Source of the DNA: Hippophae tibetana
Taxonomy: Eukaryota; Streptophyta; Magnoliopsida; Rosales; Elaeagnaceae
Direction of reading: 5' to 3'
Assembly (NCBI GenBank): GCA_037013495.1
Contig: CM072806.1
Location: forward strand, 23,460,001 to 23,524,000
Length of the DNA stretch: 64,000 nt
The translations under genes were made by a program, and so were the position numbers. The notes beneath the pieces were generated by a model. It saw only the letters and a list, made by a program, of their open reading frames with translations, was not told the origin of the DNA and did no database searches. Each line of letters opens with the position of its first letter. Position 1 is the stretch's first letter. Below are positions 34,766-48,684 of the stretch, piece by piece.

Positions 34766-36600
34766 TCAATCAACTTTTACTATTTGTTACAATACAATTT
34801 AAAGTTGTATTTTTTATTAAACCTGTAGTTAGGCAACCACAAATTCATTTGTAATACCAATTTTTTTTCCTAACTGCCACTATCACTAGCTCATTTTCTT
34901 TTATTTTATTGATCCCTTTATCTTTTTTTTTATCACATTATATTCGATCAAACCTAAGATAAAAGTAGTTTTAATCAAAAATAAGGTAGTCAAAAAATGA
35001 TAAAAGGCATCAAGAAGATTGTAAGGAATGAGTTAACAACAATCACGATTATTGGAAGAGTTAATACATCAAATGGATTGGTAGTTTCCTAACTTTATTT
35101 TCAATAAAAATTACATTTTTATATTATTTTGCAACAAACAATGAATGATGGTTGGTAAGCGATGGTGTCAAGAGCATGACAAAGAGAATAATGGAATTGG
35201 ACATGGTTGCTAGGATGGATATTGTTTTTTTGGTAATAAAATTGACAAAAAGATGAAAGAATGCATAAAATAATAAATATTTTCATAAATATAAAATTTC
35301 TCTTTTATAAATTAGTTTTATTTCAAAATTGAATTATCGTTATACCTTTTGTTAAATGAAAAACAAATAGTGTACTAGTTTGATAATATAGGTCTAAATG
35401 TTACCTTTTGTTTAATAAATATACCATTAGAATACCGAGTTTTTAGTAGAGTAACTCTAATATTAATAAAGATTGATAATTAGTTAAATAGTTAATTAAT
35501 ATATTCATATTTTATTTAAACTTGAATTCATAGTTTTATCGATCTATTTGTTTCATAACAACGAATGAATGGTATTACTTCAAAGATAAATAGATAATTA
35601 ATTATTTCATAAGGTCAAAATACATATGTATTTATTAGAATATTTTATTATAATGATAAATGTCAAATAAACATGTAAGTGTTAAATGATAATTTAGTAT
35701 AGTAAAATTAATCCAATTAAATAATTAAATAATATTTAGTTAGAATAAATATTTATTTGAATGAATTAAAATATTAAAATGTTAAATCTAAATATTTGAT
35801 AATTATTTAAATACTTATGAGATAAAAATGAAATTTTAGTAAGGATGAAGGATAATAATGATCTATTAAATATAATTAAAATATATAAATTTTTATTAAC
35901 TCTTAGGTGGGATATTAGAAATCATTGTTATTTATTTTATCTTATTTTTCTTTGAAATTTGTTAAAGTTTTTCTAGCAATACAACGTTTGAATCTTTCTT
36001 AATAATAGTGAGACAATAATATTATCTTTTATATTAAGGTATAAATTTTATACGTCAAAGATATAATTTAGATATTATCTTTCAATTTTATGGTATAATT
36101 TTACATATCAAAAATTAAATATATCACATAGTGTTAGTTATAAAGTATAAATTTTACATGCCAATGATAATTTTAAAAATTAATAAAAATTTAATTCATA
36201 TGAAATAAATGTATTAAAGATAAGGTAAGGAAGAATAAAGATAAATGAAAGAATTAAAATTTTTATTCTTAAAAACATTTTATTATTAAATTGTAAGAAC
36301 AAATTTTAAATTACTTTAATGTTAATTTTTATTATTTTGAAAATATAATCTTTTTAAAAATAAAATACTATTTTTATTAATTTAAAATATTAATATTAAA
36401 TATATTATGATAATAAGAAGAAGAGAGATGGTATCACTTAGCATTCGAAACGCATCTGTAAACGATACAAAATTACATAAATAAATTTAAAAGAAATAAT
36501 TATCAATGATTTTTAAAATATGTAATAATATGTTAATATAATTTTTTTTATATAAAATAAATTTAAGAAGAAAAAACAATTTTAAATATTGAATAACACA
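34766..36600. other. AT-rich intergenic DNA
   Basis: Very AT-rich, rich in AAAT/TTAA words; no gene, RNA or element ends recognised. Confidence 0.6.
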
Positions 36601-36639
36601 TTAAAAAAGGTGAGGGCTGAGATATTTAATTGAAGCTGA

Positions 36640-36880
36640 CAGACACTCGGAGCCAAACTTCACCTCACAAAATATCAACCGTTCATTTCTTTGCGGTTCC
36701 TTTTTTTCCCCAATTAAAAATGGCATTGTAAACGCGTCGTTTCATTTTAAAAGCTACTTATCTCCACGTGGTATCTTAGGCTTTCGCTAATTTAAATAAC
36801 TCCACCGAACTGACGTCACCCAATCATGTACAACTGACACAGTGACACTTTCGATATTCACTCTCGACCGTACGTTTTAT
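36640..36880. promoter_or_regulatory. GC-richer island with G-box and C-box
   Basis: Embedded in extremely AT-rich DNA about 2 kb upstream of the AGPase gene. It contains CACGTG (36765-36770, in CCACGTGG) and TGACGTCA (36811-36818), both palindromic ACGT-core sites known to bind plant bZIP/bHLH factors. No TATA box or transcript start can be assigned. A distal promoter element of the AGPase gene is possible, not shown. Confidence 0.35.
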
Positions 36881-38792
36881 TATTGCTCCTAACTATGCTT
36901 GATGCTACTAAGTTCAACAAATAGCATAATTTCGTTTCAAGTGATGGTCGATGGTCACCAATTATTTATAAACTTCAATCAATTTCATAACACGATAAAA
37001 CCTATGGATATAAATTAAAATAAAAAATATTTGGATTTCATAACACAATAAGATTAAAATATAAATAAAAATATGATTTATTTAATAATTTGTTAGCAAA
37101 ATTTATCATTTTTTATTTTAAATTATAAATTTTAAAAAATATTATTTGATAAAAAAATAAATATAAATATAAAACTATCAATTAAATATAAATTCTTAAT
37201 TCTTGTATGCATTGTATGCATGGTATAAAATTAATTATATTTCATAGAATCAAAATTATTTTAAGTATTAAAAATGAGATATTATTTCATTTTAAAAAAT
37301 AAAATTTGTGTAAAATTTTTATCAAATTTTTTTATATTATAATGAAAAGGTAAAATAATAAAATAATTATAGAATTATTTATAAATAAAAATTAATTATA
37401 TTATAATATATAATTTGATACATAATTAATTGATAAAAAATAAATTTTTTGGGTAAATTGTATCTTATTTTAAGGTTGTAAATTTATAACTATTTATAAT
37501 TTGTAAAGAAATTATTTCTTAACCAAATCAATAAGTTGGAAAAAATATTTTTACATAATTTAAATTTATAATTTAAGATAAAAGATAATTAAGTATTCTA
37601 ACCAAATTACTAACTCAATTTCAATGCATATACTTAAATAAAAAGTAAGTTTATCGTTGAATTTGGAAAAGGGGGAAATTATTTCAAGTAATACTCAAAA
37701 CTTATAATAGAGTCGTGAGGATTGGGATTAGAGATTGATTTTTTTTTTAATAAATTTTAGAGCTTTTATATATTTTTTATTTAAAAAACAACTACACAAA
37801 GTGAAAGTTTAGTTTTAAGTTAAAAATAAACTTATTATTTAATAAATAAAATTTAAATATATTTTAGATGAAAATTTTAAACATGAAAATAAATTTACTT
37901 TCATTGAATAACATGTTAAATCTATGATAGCTCTTTTATAACATAATTTCATTTAAAAATATTTCTAAATTTTTAGGTAAAGATATTATGAAAAAAATTT
38001 GTCAATTAAATTTTATTATGATAAGAACATGTCTATCTTTAAAATGTAGTTTGAATCTTTTAAATGAAAAAAAATAATTAACAAAAGTAATGTGTATTTG
38101 CTTGACCATTTAATTAAATAATTTTTATATTAAATAATTTTTAATTAAATAAATTTAATATGAATGATACATTGAATTATTTAAAGTAAAAATATATGAA
38201 ATATAATTAAAAATATTATTGATATAGTATAAATTTTATTTAGGTTATTTTTATTATTTTATAAATATTAATGATAAAATAAATAATAATTAATCTTATT
38301 ATTAAAATAATAATTTTTTTATTTATTTAAGAAATTGATTTTTGTCGTATTTATTTTTAAAATTGTTAATTTTTTAAAAGGGAGATGAAAGAGAAAGAAG
38401 GTTCCACTTAAGCATGACTTTTTCAAAACCCTTTGAATCTCTGCAAAGTATTATAATTACCTTGGGATCACAGTTTTGAAAAAGCTTGGGTGTGAGGGAG
38501 AGAAAGCACTTCAACATAACCCAGATTTTGATCATCCCCGTGACGGCTCACGAGCCATTAAAACTAATGAATCTTCTTTTCAAGTTCACGGAAAGTGCCC
38601 CTTAGATCACATTGCTTCACTGACTTCTTAACAGACTTAGAATAAAGCTCTATCAAAGTTTTGATCTTTTGGACACTTGGGCTTCATTGATTCATTGTGT
38701 TGTAAGTTGGGTATTGATATTTTTTTTTTCAATTTAGACGGAAAAATTCAAGAAAAATAAGTCTGGGTTTTCGATTTCTTGTTTGTTCAACC
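36881..38792. other. AT-rich DNA and upstream region of the AGPase gene
   Basis: 36.9-38.37 kb is plain AT-rich sequence. From about 38380 the composition becomes more balanced and probably includes the promoter and 5' UTR of the downstream gene. I cannot place the transcription start. Confidence 0.5.
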
Positions 38793-41700
38793 ATGGATTC
38801 CTTCTGTACGACCTTGAAGACCAATGTTAACCCAGTCAAGGTGAGCAAAAAGGCTCAAATGAACCAAGGCTCTGTATTTTGGGGTGAAAGTACTAGGGGG
38901 AGTTTCGAAAACAGAGATTTGAGTAACAAAGTGTTGAAGACTCTCAAAACGGAGAGGATAAATAGAAAGATTAAGCCTGCTGTCAGATGCTCTGTTCTTA
39001 CATCAGATGTAAACAAGGAGATTGTGGTAAGTATATAAACAATTCTCCTCAAATTGTCAATATATTTGTATATTAATGCACTTGGATCTTTATTCTTTGA
39101 TCAAGGTCATCATGATATCGCATTTTAATTTGATTTCAGACATTTCCAACACCAGTGTTTGAAACTCCAAAGGCAGACCCAAAAAATATAGCTTCAATCA
39201 TTTTGGGTGGCGGTGCTGGAACTCGCTTGTTTCCTCTTACAAGCAGAAGAGCCAAACCGGCGGTAAGATAAGAATAACGGTCCTTTTCTGTTCTTGAGAT
39301 CCTCTAAAAGCGCTTTTGACTAATAAAAAGTGATTCATATCCGAATATGAAAATAAATATCAGAGGCGCTTTAAAGGCTTAAACAGTATGTTTTGCTTGC
39401 TAGTTGCTAACAGAAGCACATATCCTAAGATCGCTTCGTAAGAAACCACTTTTAATAGAAATACAAACGAACAGACATGAATACATAAAAATCCATCCCT
39501 CAAAAATTCAATCTTTTTGAAATTTTTATTTTTGGTTTAACTGGAAACAAAATGATCTTCCTATTTGGAGGAATTACAAGCATATATTATTATTTGCAGG
39601 TTCCAATCGGAGGGTGTTACAGGCTGATTGATATCCCAATGAGTAACTGCATAAACAGTGGCATAAGAAAGATATTTATATTGACTCAGTTCAACTCTTT
39701 TTCCCTCAATAGTCATCTCGCTCGTACCTATAATTTTGGTAATGGGGTCAATTTTGATGATGGGTTTGTGGAGGTAAGTTGATTTTTTATATGACATGTA
39801 TGTTAGGCCTATAAAAGTAGTATCCTTTGGTTAGTTCGTGAGTTGCACCATATTCAAGCGACATGATAGACATAGATGTGGGTATTTGGACTCTCATTTG
39901 GTGCAAATTTACAAAAAGCTGAGAAGAATTGGTGTCTGATACGGGATACGTATCCAAAAAAATTTAACTCTGGATGTCCTAAATGATTGTAACATGGATT
40001 AAAAGTCTTTTAAATTTTCAATTACTTCACCAAACAGGTTCTGGCTGCCACTCAAACACCTGGAGAAGCTGGCAAGAGATGGTTTCAAGGTACTGCTGAT
40101 GCTGTGAGGCAATTTATATGGGTCTTTGAGGTAGGTGATTATGATTTTTCAGTTAAGCTATAAGTGTAGTTTTGAGAATATTAAGTTCTGATTTAGCTGT
40201 TAATACTATTGACAGGATGCCAAGAACAAAAATGTTGAGAACATTGTAATATTGTCCGGTGATCATCTTTACCGGATGGACTATATGGACTTTGTTCAGG
40301 TAGTTAATTTATATCTCCTAATATTGTTGTTATTTCCATTTTACAAGTTAGCATAATCCTCACTATCATTGTACATTTTCCTTGCAGAAGCATATTGATA
40401 CAAATGCTGATATTACAGTTTCTTGTGTCCCCGTGGACGACAGGTATTTACATAGTGTACTTTAATATAGCCTGCAAAAGTTCGAAGGACTTCTTTTCTC
40501 TCTTATGTTATTGGTTCAGCATCAATACAATCATGACTTTGCATTCCAATTTTTTGGTTTACATTTTCCACCAACTTATTGATTTGGTTATGATGGTGGT
40601 GGGAGTTATGAGGACATTTATAAAGAACCAACATAAAATAAGCTAGTGGCTTCTCAAGTTTCATCCTCTTAGTTCGGCATATCACTTTTCTTTACATATT
40701 TGTTTTGTGCATGCCTTGTGTTTTTTGCATCCAGATGCGAAATTGAAATATTTGTGTTGATTTGAATTCAATTTGCAGTCGGGCATCAGACTATGGACTT
40801 ATGAAAATTGACAATTCAGGACGCATAGTCCAGTTTTCTGAGAAACCAAAGGGTCATGACCTAAAAGCTATGGTAATTAAATCTCTTGCACGTTGTATCT
40901 AGCAGTTGGTGCACCCTTTTCTTTTTCTAATAGTACTTTTGACACTTGTTGCTGCAGCAAGTTGATACTACTCTCCTAGGGCTTTCTATGGCTGATGCTG
41001 TGCAGTACCCTTACATCGCATCGATGGGTGTTTACGTGTTTAGAACTGATGTCCTACTAAAGCTACTGCGATGGAACTATCCTTTCTCTAACGATTTTGG
41101 CTCTGAAATCATTCCTTCAGCTGTGAGAGAATATAATGTCCAAGTATGACATCATTTTCAGGAACTTCTTCCTCCTTGTTCCTACTTTTGTGTACTTAGT
41201 ATTCCCATAGAATAGTTATTTCCTTTTCATTGTTTCTATGAACAAGTGGTTTTTAGTTATTGATTTGCTGAGTTTATGAGTACTAATGTAATTGCAGGCA
41301 TTTTTGTTTAATGACTATTGGGAGGACATTGGAACTATAAAGTCGTTCTTTGATGCAAACATGGCCCTGGCAGAGCAGGTAAACAACATTGTGTCTCAAT
41401 TCATTTGATACCTCAACTCCGCTCAACAGTGTCTCAAGTCATTGTGTCTTTCAACATGGGCCCTAAGCGGGTTAAGCCAGCTAAGCTCATTTAATATATC
41501 TAGTCTCAACCAACCTTTATCCTTTCTTGGCTGTCATGTTAGTGATTTAAAAGCCCATGTAGTTACTGGGCAGTCATAGTCATCTAGAATTTTGGTGATT
41601 TCTTGTGGAAAAATTCCTATAATGTGAGGTAGGGAAAAGGCATTATGCACCGACTGAAGAACTTAAACTTTGCTTCATAGTAGTAAACTTGTCTGGAGTA

Positions 41701-42814
41701 TAAATTATGATGCAAGTTTTTCAGTTGCAATTAAAGATTGCTACCTGAGCTGAACATATTGTTTGTTCCATACAGAATCCGAAGTTTGAATTCTATGATC
41801 CAAAGACACCTTTCTTCACATCTCCTAGATTTCTGCCGCCAATTAAAGTCGAAAAATGCAGGGTATGTTATTGTTATGGTCACTATGTGCTTGTGTGGCT
41901 GTTTTGCCTTTATTGCTCATGGTTAAGTAGTTCTTACAGATTGTGGATGCAATTATTTCGCATGGTTGCTTCTTGAATGAATGTAGCATTCAACACTCTA
42001 TAGTCGGTGTGCGATCACGTTTAGAATATGGTGTAGAACTCAAGGTGAGCTAACAAAATCATTTTTAATTTCATGAATTATATGATACCAAAAAAGTGAG
42101 GTTTTTGTTTGAACTGAACATGGAGTATACACAATCTATACATGCTTTACAGGACACAATGATGATGGGGGCAGATAACTACCAAACTGAAGCTGAGATT
42201 GCATCTCTGTTGGCAGAAGGAAAGGTTCCAATTGGTGTGGGAGAGAATACTAAAATAAGGTAAAATTTGACATTCAATTTAGTTCACTTTGATCAATAAT
42301 GAAAAAGTTCTATGAAGTTTAATAGTCATATCAATAAATGCGTGGATATACACTAATTTACTCCTGAACGAATGTATAATTTATCGTGTAAAATATATAT
42401 GGTTTAGTATTACATCATCATTCCTATAAATTTTCTTTTTTCTAATATTTCATTTCAAACTACTTTTTTCTTGAAGGAACTGTATAATTGACAAGAATGC
42501 CAAGATAGGGAAAAACGTGGTGATTACAAATCAAGATGTAAGTAAAGTTTACTATTACTTAAAATGGTTTACAAATTTTGAGTGCTGTTAAGTTAGCCTA
42601 CTACATCTGTAGTGTATTATACTTGGGGCGAAATTAGTGGCACTCAAATTTTTCATTAACTCGAATTTATATGGTATTTCTCTATTTACTACTCAATGAT
42701 TTAATCGCTTAGGGAGTTCAAGAAGCAGAGAGACCAAAGGATGGATTCTACATTAGGTCAGGTATTACAGTCATATTGAAGAATGCAACAATTAAAGATG
42801 AAACAGTTATATGA
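38793..42814 (+). CDS. ADP-glucose pyrophosphorylase large subunit, plastid, 14 exons
   Basis: Forms ADP-glucose from glucose-1-phosphate and ATP, the committed step of starch synthesis, as the regulatory large subunit of a heterotetramer in plastids. Exons (all GT-AG): 38793-39026, 39140-39262, 39600-39773, 40038-40130, 40216-40299, 40388-40443, 40779-40872, 40958-41143, 41298-41378, 41776-41862, 41940-42044, 42153-42259, 42477-42537, 42713-42814. These join without a break into 528 aa, a normal length. Residues 1 to about 70 look like a transit peptide (Ser/Lys-rich, few acids). The nucleotidyltransferase domain has [46 protein letters not shown] and FSEKPKG. Then come [17 protein letters not shown] and a left-handed beta-helix C-terminal domain ending [29 protein letters not shown] marks the large rather than the small subunit. 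One deviation: LNSHLART where I recall LNRHLART. It appears functional. Confidence 0.95.
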
Positions 42815-43061
42815 GACTGAGTGAACTCACTCTTAACTCAAATTAGGACTACTGTTATATGTAAATTACATGTTTCTTCTTGTATGTACGTAACAAGTTT
42901 TGACGTGTTCTTGTTATTTCAGTTAGATACTTATATAAATAAAAGATTTTTAATTTCTTTGTTTATGTTTGATTTTCATTACACTGTTAAAGGTATATCG
43001 ATCTACTTTCTTAGATGCTCAAAATTCTCATCCCTAAGAAACTATCCAAATGTCAACGGAC
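42815..43061 (+). other. Probable 3' UTR of the AGPase gene
   Basis: Follows the stop codon; an AATAAA-type signal occurs at about 42938 (TATAAATAAAAG). The gene is convergent with the mannanase pseudogene that ends at 43062. Confidence 0.45.
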
Positions 43062-43492
43062 TTATTGATCCATTTCAGCTTGTATGGTACGACTATTTTT
43101 TATACTTAAACTTCTCAATGTCTCAGCTTGAGATTTATAAATCTTTCTAATCTCATTGAGATTTTGAGATTCCTGGGAAATAAGATTCACTGTTGAGGAA
43201 CTCTCACTCAACACTAGCCCATACCCGTCATTGAAAGAGTCCATTCCTTATGCCAAAAGCTGCCAGAACAAGCCACCAGTAGCAGCACCTCCACCACTTG
43301 CCGATGAGTAGATAGCCGAATAAATGGTGTTGAAATCTTGGTCGCGCTGATAGGTATTATAGCCTACTTCTTTTATGGACCTTACAAACTCTGCAAAGAT
43401 TCTTTTGTAGAACATTTTGTGCATCTTGAATGTGATCATTGACCCAATTGTTGAGGAATGATAGTTGGGTCTCATAGCTGGAGCCAATTAAC
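43062..43492 (-). pseudogene. Mannanase pseudogene, last exon
   Basis: Begins after an AG acceptor at 43493-43494. Reads SSYETQLSFLNNWVNDHIQD, then a frameshift near 43400, then FAEFVRS (nucleophile Glu retained but next Gly changed), and GYNTYQRDQDFN, GGLFWQLLA, stop, GMDSFNDGYGLVLSESSS and a C-terminal tail to 43062. Confidence 0.85.
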
Positions 43493-43610
43493 CTGCTCAT
43501 CAAAGAAAATTAACCCATTTCAGTAATTCCTATCCTACTATTGCTATTGAACTACTTTCTCTTTTTTTTTCTTTTTTTTTAATATTAAGAAAAAATTACT
43601 TAGTTTTTAC

Positions 43611-43804
43611 CATTGATCAAGGTATGAAGGAACTGAAGCAAAGTCAATACCAGAAATCTGATTGTTAGCTATGAAATCAGTTCCTTCTAGAAAGTTTGGA
43701 TTACCTGGTGACTTAGATTACCCATAAAACCCTTCAAGACCAGCTTCTAGCAAGTGATTTCCATCTATAGATTTAACGTAAGCTGCCATCTCTGTGACCC
43801 AATC
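43611..43804 (-). pseudogene. Mannanase pseudogene, internal exon
   Basis: DWVTEMAAYVKSIDGNHLLE, then AGLEGFYG, an in-frame TAA, then GTDFIANNQISGIDFASVPSY and DQW at a GT donor. Family members have VHSYPDQW here. Confidence 0.85.
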
Positions 43805-44450
43805 CTATGAACCAAACAAATAACTTGTCAACTCATTTTGATCAAACATAGAACTCTTACGGAAAAACTGTGAAGCACCTGTGTTCAAGGGATATGATTG
43901 AAACCAAGGTATACATGTCAGACCCTTATGCATATCCAAAATGAGAACTTGGAATGAGCTACAAACGTATATAGGAGTTTGGAATTGAACTTTGCAGGTT
44001 AAGGGCACAGGCACAACAATCTATGAATTGAAATGTTATATTAATAATTATAATTATCTTGTACTAATTTTGGATATATTGGGAAAATAACTACCGGTTA
44101 TACTTTTTATTTTTTAATATTTATTTAACATAATTCTCACTTTAATATATTATTTAAAATATTAATCTTTATTTTAATTTTTTTAATTTTTTAGAATAAA
44201 AAAATATAGATTGTAAGAATATGTAAAATTTTATTTATTAATTATTTTAAATATGGTGTGTTTTATTACTAAAAATGTATTTTTATGTAATTATATTTAT
44301 AAAAAAAAATATTATTAATATATATTCGATTTTAATTAATCATAATTTTAGTATTTTAATAATTAATTTTTTTTGTAATTTTTAGAGATAATTACGGTTT
44401 TAATTTTTTTTCAATTAAAATGCATATCCCTACAAATTTCTATTACCAGA
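43805..44450. other. Mannanase intron remnant, AT-rich
   Basis: Between the exon at 43804 and the copia D fragment. The open frame at 43805-44014 ends at the splice acceptor and has no recognisable domain, so I treat it as intronic. Confidence 0.5.
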
Positions 44451-47400
44451 AAATAGGAATGGAAAAGACATGAACTGAAATAAGATAAATAACATAAGTG
44501 ATGTTAAGACAAACAAGATTATCAATTAGTTGTATGTATGTATAATATGTCATTTGAGAAAATAGTATCATCTAATGGAATAAGTTTGACATTAATTTCT
44601 AGAGGTGTTATGTAGTCTTTCAATCAGTAAGGTCAATCCAATTAAGAATATTTGAAGAATACTTTACTTGAGAGAGATAATATTCATGAGAATCAGATGT
44701 GATTTTTAGGCCTAAGAAATAAGTGAGACGACAAAGGTTTTTTATTTCAAAATGATGGCTCAAAAACTACTTGAGATCAGTAATGTTAATATAGTCATTC
44801 CCTGTTATGATCATATCATCTACATAAAAGAGTAGAAGTTTAACACCAGTGATGGTCTTCTGAATAAAGAGGTTGGAGTCATAAAAGCTAGAAGTGAAGC
44901 CAAAGTCAATAAATGTAGAGCTAAACATGTCAAGTTAAGCCCAATGAGCTTGTTTGAGGCCATAGAGAGTACGGGAAAGTTTGCATACTTGATGAGATAA
45001 ATGAGTATATCCAAAATAAGGTTTCATATATATTTTCTTAATTAGGTATCTATTGAGGAAAATATTTTTGACATCCATTTGAAACATTTTTCAATTTCGG
45101 GAAGCAACAACATCAATGATACTGCGAATAGAGGTGAGGTGAACTACAAGTGCAAAAGTTTCTTCGTAATCGATGCCATATTCCTATGTAAAACCCTTTA
45201 TAACCAGACGAGCTTTATAACGTTCCACAAACCCATCTGAATAAGTTTTTATTTTGAAAATCCACATATAACCATTAGAGATTTATCAGACGGAAGATCA
45301 ATAAGATCCCATGTATGTGCTTTTGTTAGAGTCTGTAATTCATCTATCATAGTTTGCTGCCAATGAGGGTTAGAACTAGCTTCTCGATAGTTTTGGGGTT
45401 CATGATGAGACAAAATAGTAGAGAAACATTGATAATCATGAAGGTGAGAGGGAAAAGTACTTACACGAGTAGAATGACGAAGTGATGACTCTACACAAGC
45501 AGATGGTTGGTCTTCAAAGGATGTTATAATGGTAGGATCAACAGAAGGAGCAGACATATCAAGAGAGGTCGTAGTAGACGATGGAAAGGGTAATGGAACA
45601 ATGTTAGGAGGAAATAGATCAATTAAAAAATGAGAGTGAGGTAGGAGATGAGACATGAAATTAGGAAGAGAGAAATTTTTTTTATGTTCCCAGAAGATGA
45701 CATGACGAGAGATGTGCAATCATTAAGAGAGAGGGTCCCAACAACGATAGTCTTTGTGTTTTATCCCATACCCTAAGAAATAACAAAAATGAGTATGAGG
45801 TTCCAATTTATTGTGTACATGAGGATGAAGAAGAACAAAACAAGCACAACCAAATACTTTGAGCTGTTCATAAGACATAGGAGTATTATATAGACTCTAA
45901 TAAGGGGATTGATTGTGAATAAGAAGCATTAGAACACGATTGATGGTATAAAAAATCGTAAGAGTTGCTTCACCTCAAAAACGTTCAGGACAAGAACTAA
46001 AAATGAAGAGAGTACGAACAATATTAAGAATATGTCTATGTTTTCGCTAAACTCTTCCATTTTGTTGAGATATGTCAGGACAAGAGTATTGAGAGTATCA
46101 TTTTGTTGAAGAAAATTTAAAAAAAATTGTTTCTTTATATTCCATAGCATTATCATCTCTAAGAACTTTGATAGTTTGAGAAAATTAGGTTTTAACCATT
46201 TGGGTTAAATCATAATAAATTTTGGGTAATTCATATCTATGTTTCATGAGAAAAATTCATATGAATCTTGAATAATCATAAATAAAAATGTCAAAATATA
46301 CATATCCTCCATAGTGGGATGTGGGGATGGACCCCAAACATCAAAATGAATTAAGTCAAAAGGGGAGAGAGAAGTAGAATCACTTTTATTAAAACATAAA
46401 ATAGGTTGTTTTTCTAATTAACAAGACAAACAATTTACAGAAGTAGAAATAGTTCCTAAATTTAGTAGAAGATGCTAAGGAACGAAGAAGTCTTATAGAC
46501 GTATGACCTAGACGAGCATGTCATATGTTGATAAGAGTAGTAGAAGAAACAACAGAAGGATAAGGAGAATTGGGTAGATGAAGATTGATAAGTTCAAATA
46601 GTCATCCAACTTTACAACCTATCCCAAGGGTTTGCCCTGTCTGTGGATCCTGTATATGACAACCAGAAGAATAGTAGGTAATAGTAAGACGAAGTTCACA
46701 TAATTGACCAACAGAGATAATATTCATAGTAAGGTTGGGAATATGAAAGATACTAGAAAGCGTGGAAACTTGACCTATATCATTAACATGCATATGCGAA
46801 CCATTAGCAATTTGAATTAAATGTTTGAAGATGGAAGATTGTGTGGGAGAGAAAATGTGAGTATTATGAGTTATATGGTTACAACAACAAGAATCAAAAT
46901 ACCATAAAGATTTACCTGATGTGAGAGATAAAGTAGTAGAGGGAGGATTACTAGATTTTGAGAGGAAATTTTTAAGAAAACCTTCAAGTTCTTGAGTGGA
47001 GAAAGTAAATTTATCATAATTACCCTAAAAAACAGTAGTAGTGATAGATGAGTTACTAGTTTTACCTGAAGTATTGATAGGGATTCCGAAAGCAATCTTT
47101 TTGAAAATGTCCTAGACCTTTCTTGTGACAAAATTTAAATACCCGAATGTGACATGTAAAAAGGTCATGATTGATGTTGTGGCAGTAGGTGTAGCCTTGT
47201 TGTTTGGAGTCCTCTTTAGAACCTCCTTTAGGGTGATAAGAAGCAATGGCAAGAACAAAATTTATAGTATGAACTTTGAAAACCCCAATCTTAGTTCCTT
47301 CAGAGCGAAGCTCAGTCACAAACAGGTTCAAACCGATTATAGAGAGTCATGAGAAAAATAACAAGACGTTGGTGATTACGGTAAGTTGCAAACATCTCAA

Positions 47401-48380
47401 CATCAATTTTGTTTGTCCAAGTTGGTTCAAAGAGAACGAGTTGATCCTAAATAACATGCATCTCAGAGAGAAATTGGTTAATCGTTTGATTAGACCTCTG
47501 GCGTTTGGTATGAAGATTCGTTAGAAGTTGATATTGATTGGTCAGATTTGTGGTAATGAATTGAGTCTCAAGAAATTACGACTTCCTTGACAGTGTCAAA
47601 ACACCCAAATTCACCATGGATTGAGGGTAAAATGGTGTTGCAGAATTATGTAATAATTTGATGATGTTTACTCTCTCAATCTTTAAAACAGTCATTGGTT
47701 TCAATGATTTCTATGGGTATAGAGATATCACCGGTTATGAGACGTCATAACTTGCATCCTTTCAAAAAACTTTTTATTGCTTATGCCTAGGCTAGGTAGT
47801 TAGTATCATTAAGGATGGTAGAAATGGGTTTAGGGATATCATTTCGGTCAATTTTAAAGGAATAATAGAGGAAATATAAGGAAGCAGTATAAAGGAGTTA
47901 TAATAGGTCAAAAATAACCTTAAAAATGGAAAAAAAGAGAGTTGAAAACAAGCCTAGAATATGTCTAAACCGGTGGAGAACCGGTCAATAAGGTGCTAAA
48001 CCAGAACTGTGAAGAAAAAAACTAATTTTGGTGAACCGAGTCGTGGTGTGGTTAGAGCGCGGGTCGAGTACTATTGGAGTTCGAGTTAGGTACTATTGGT
48101 TCGCAGGTTAGGCGTGGATTGTAGAGTGGGTTGGGCTTGCGAGTGGGTTACTCCTGGGTTCTGGGAACAAATCTTTTGGGCGGTGCACGAGAGGTTATTT
48201 TGGTGGCGTTGAAATTTTCTAGATGAGACGAGTGTGATGATGATATTTTGGCTTTGATTGGATTAATATATGTGATGTTTTATGATAGCAGAAGCTTTAT
48301 GGTGACAATGGTTACTATAATGAATAGAGACAAAATTTTAATAAAAAATTTAGAAATATATATGAGAGTTTTGATATCAT
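44451..48380 (-). pseudogene. Copia D fragment in a mannanase intron
   Basis: Minus-strand copia remains in order. Gag: about 48250-47300, with VEMFATYRNHQR and FEPVCDRASLR. Protease/pre-integrase: about 46900-46500, with STLSSIFHIPNLTMNIISVG and HARLGH. Integrase: about 46400-45800, with YDYSRF. Proline/serine-rich linker: 45719-45330. RT: 45320-44750, with LLLFYVDDMIITGNDY. It ends around 44450 near the start of the RNase H connection (LVGSLVY-like), so the 3' end and 3' LTR are lost. A PBS-like TATGATATCAAAAC occurs near 48380 with possible 5' LTR sequence beyond it. Many stops and frameshifts. Confidence 0.75.
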
Positions 48381-48684
48381 ATTAATAGTATAAAGAGATA
48401 ATAAAAAAAAACTGATTTATTGTAACTATACTTTGCAACTATATATTTAAAATGTATATAAATAAGCATATTCATAGAGTGGTAAGAGGTGTAATATTAT
48501 ATTTCTTTAATAGTACAAAAGTTTAGTATTACAATATCAAGTATAAAGCTTATAAAAATAAAGTATAATATCTTATATTAAGATAAAAGATATAAGATAT
48601 ATATTATAATGAATGCAAAAATTACTTAAAGAACGTGAAAAGTAGAAAAAGCGAAGCAAAAGCTTAAAACGAGTTTTCACAAAC
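48381..48684 (-). other. Mannanase intron start and possible copia D 5' LTR remnant
   Basis: From the GT donor at 48683-48684 the intron runs about 40-60 bases and then becomes AT-rich sequence that ends at a PBS-like motif. An LTR is likely but neither boundary is clear. Confidence 0.35.

Noticed and set aside
38705-38745. Possible 5' UTR intron of the AGPase gene (GTAAGT ... TTTAG)
   Set aside because: At about 40 bases it is shorter than normal plant introns.
40395-40646. 83-codon frame overlapping AGPase exon 6
   Set aside because: Reads through the intron in another frame; the spliced model explains the region fully.
43805-44014. 69-codon minus-strand frame as an extra mannanase exon
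   Set aside because: No similarity to mannanase; it runs into the AG acceptor at 43805-43806, as intron sequence would.
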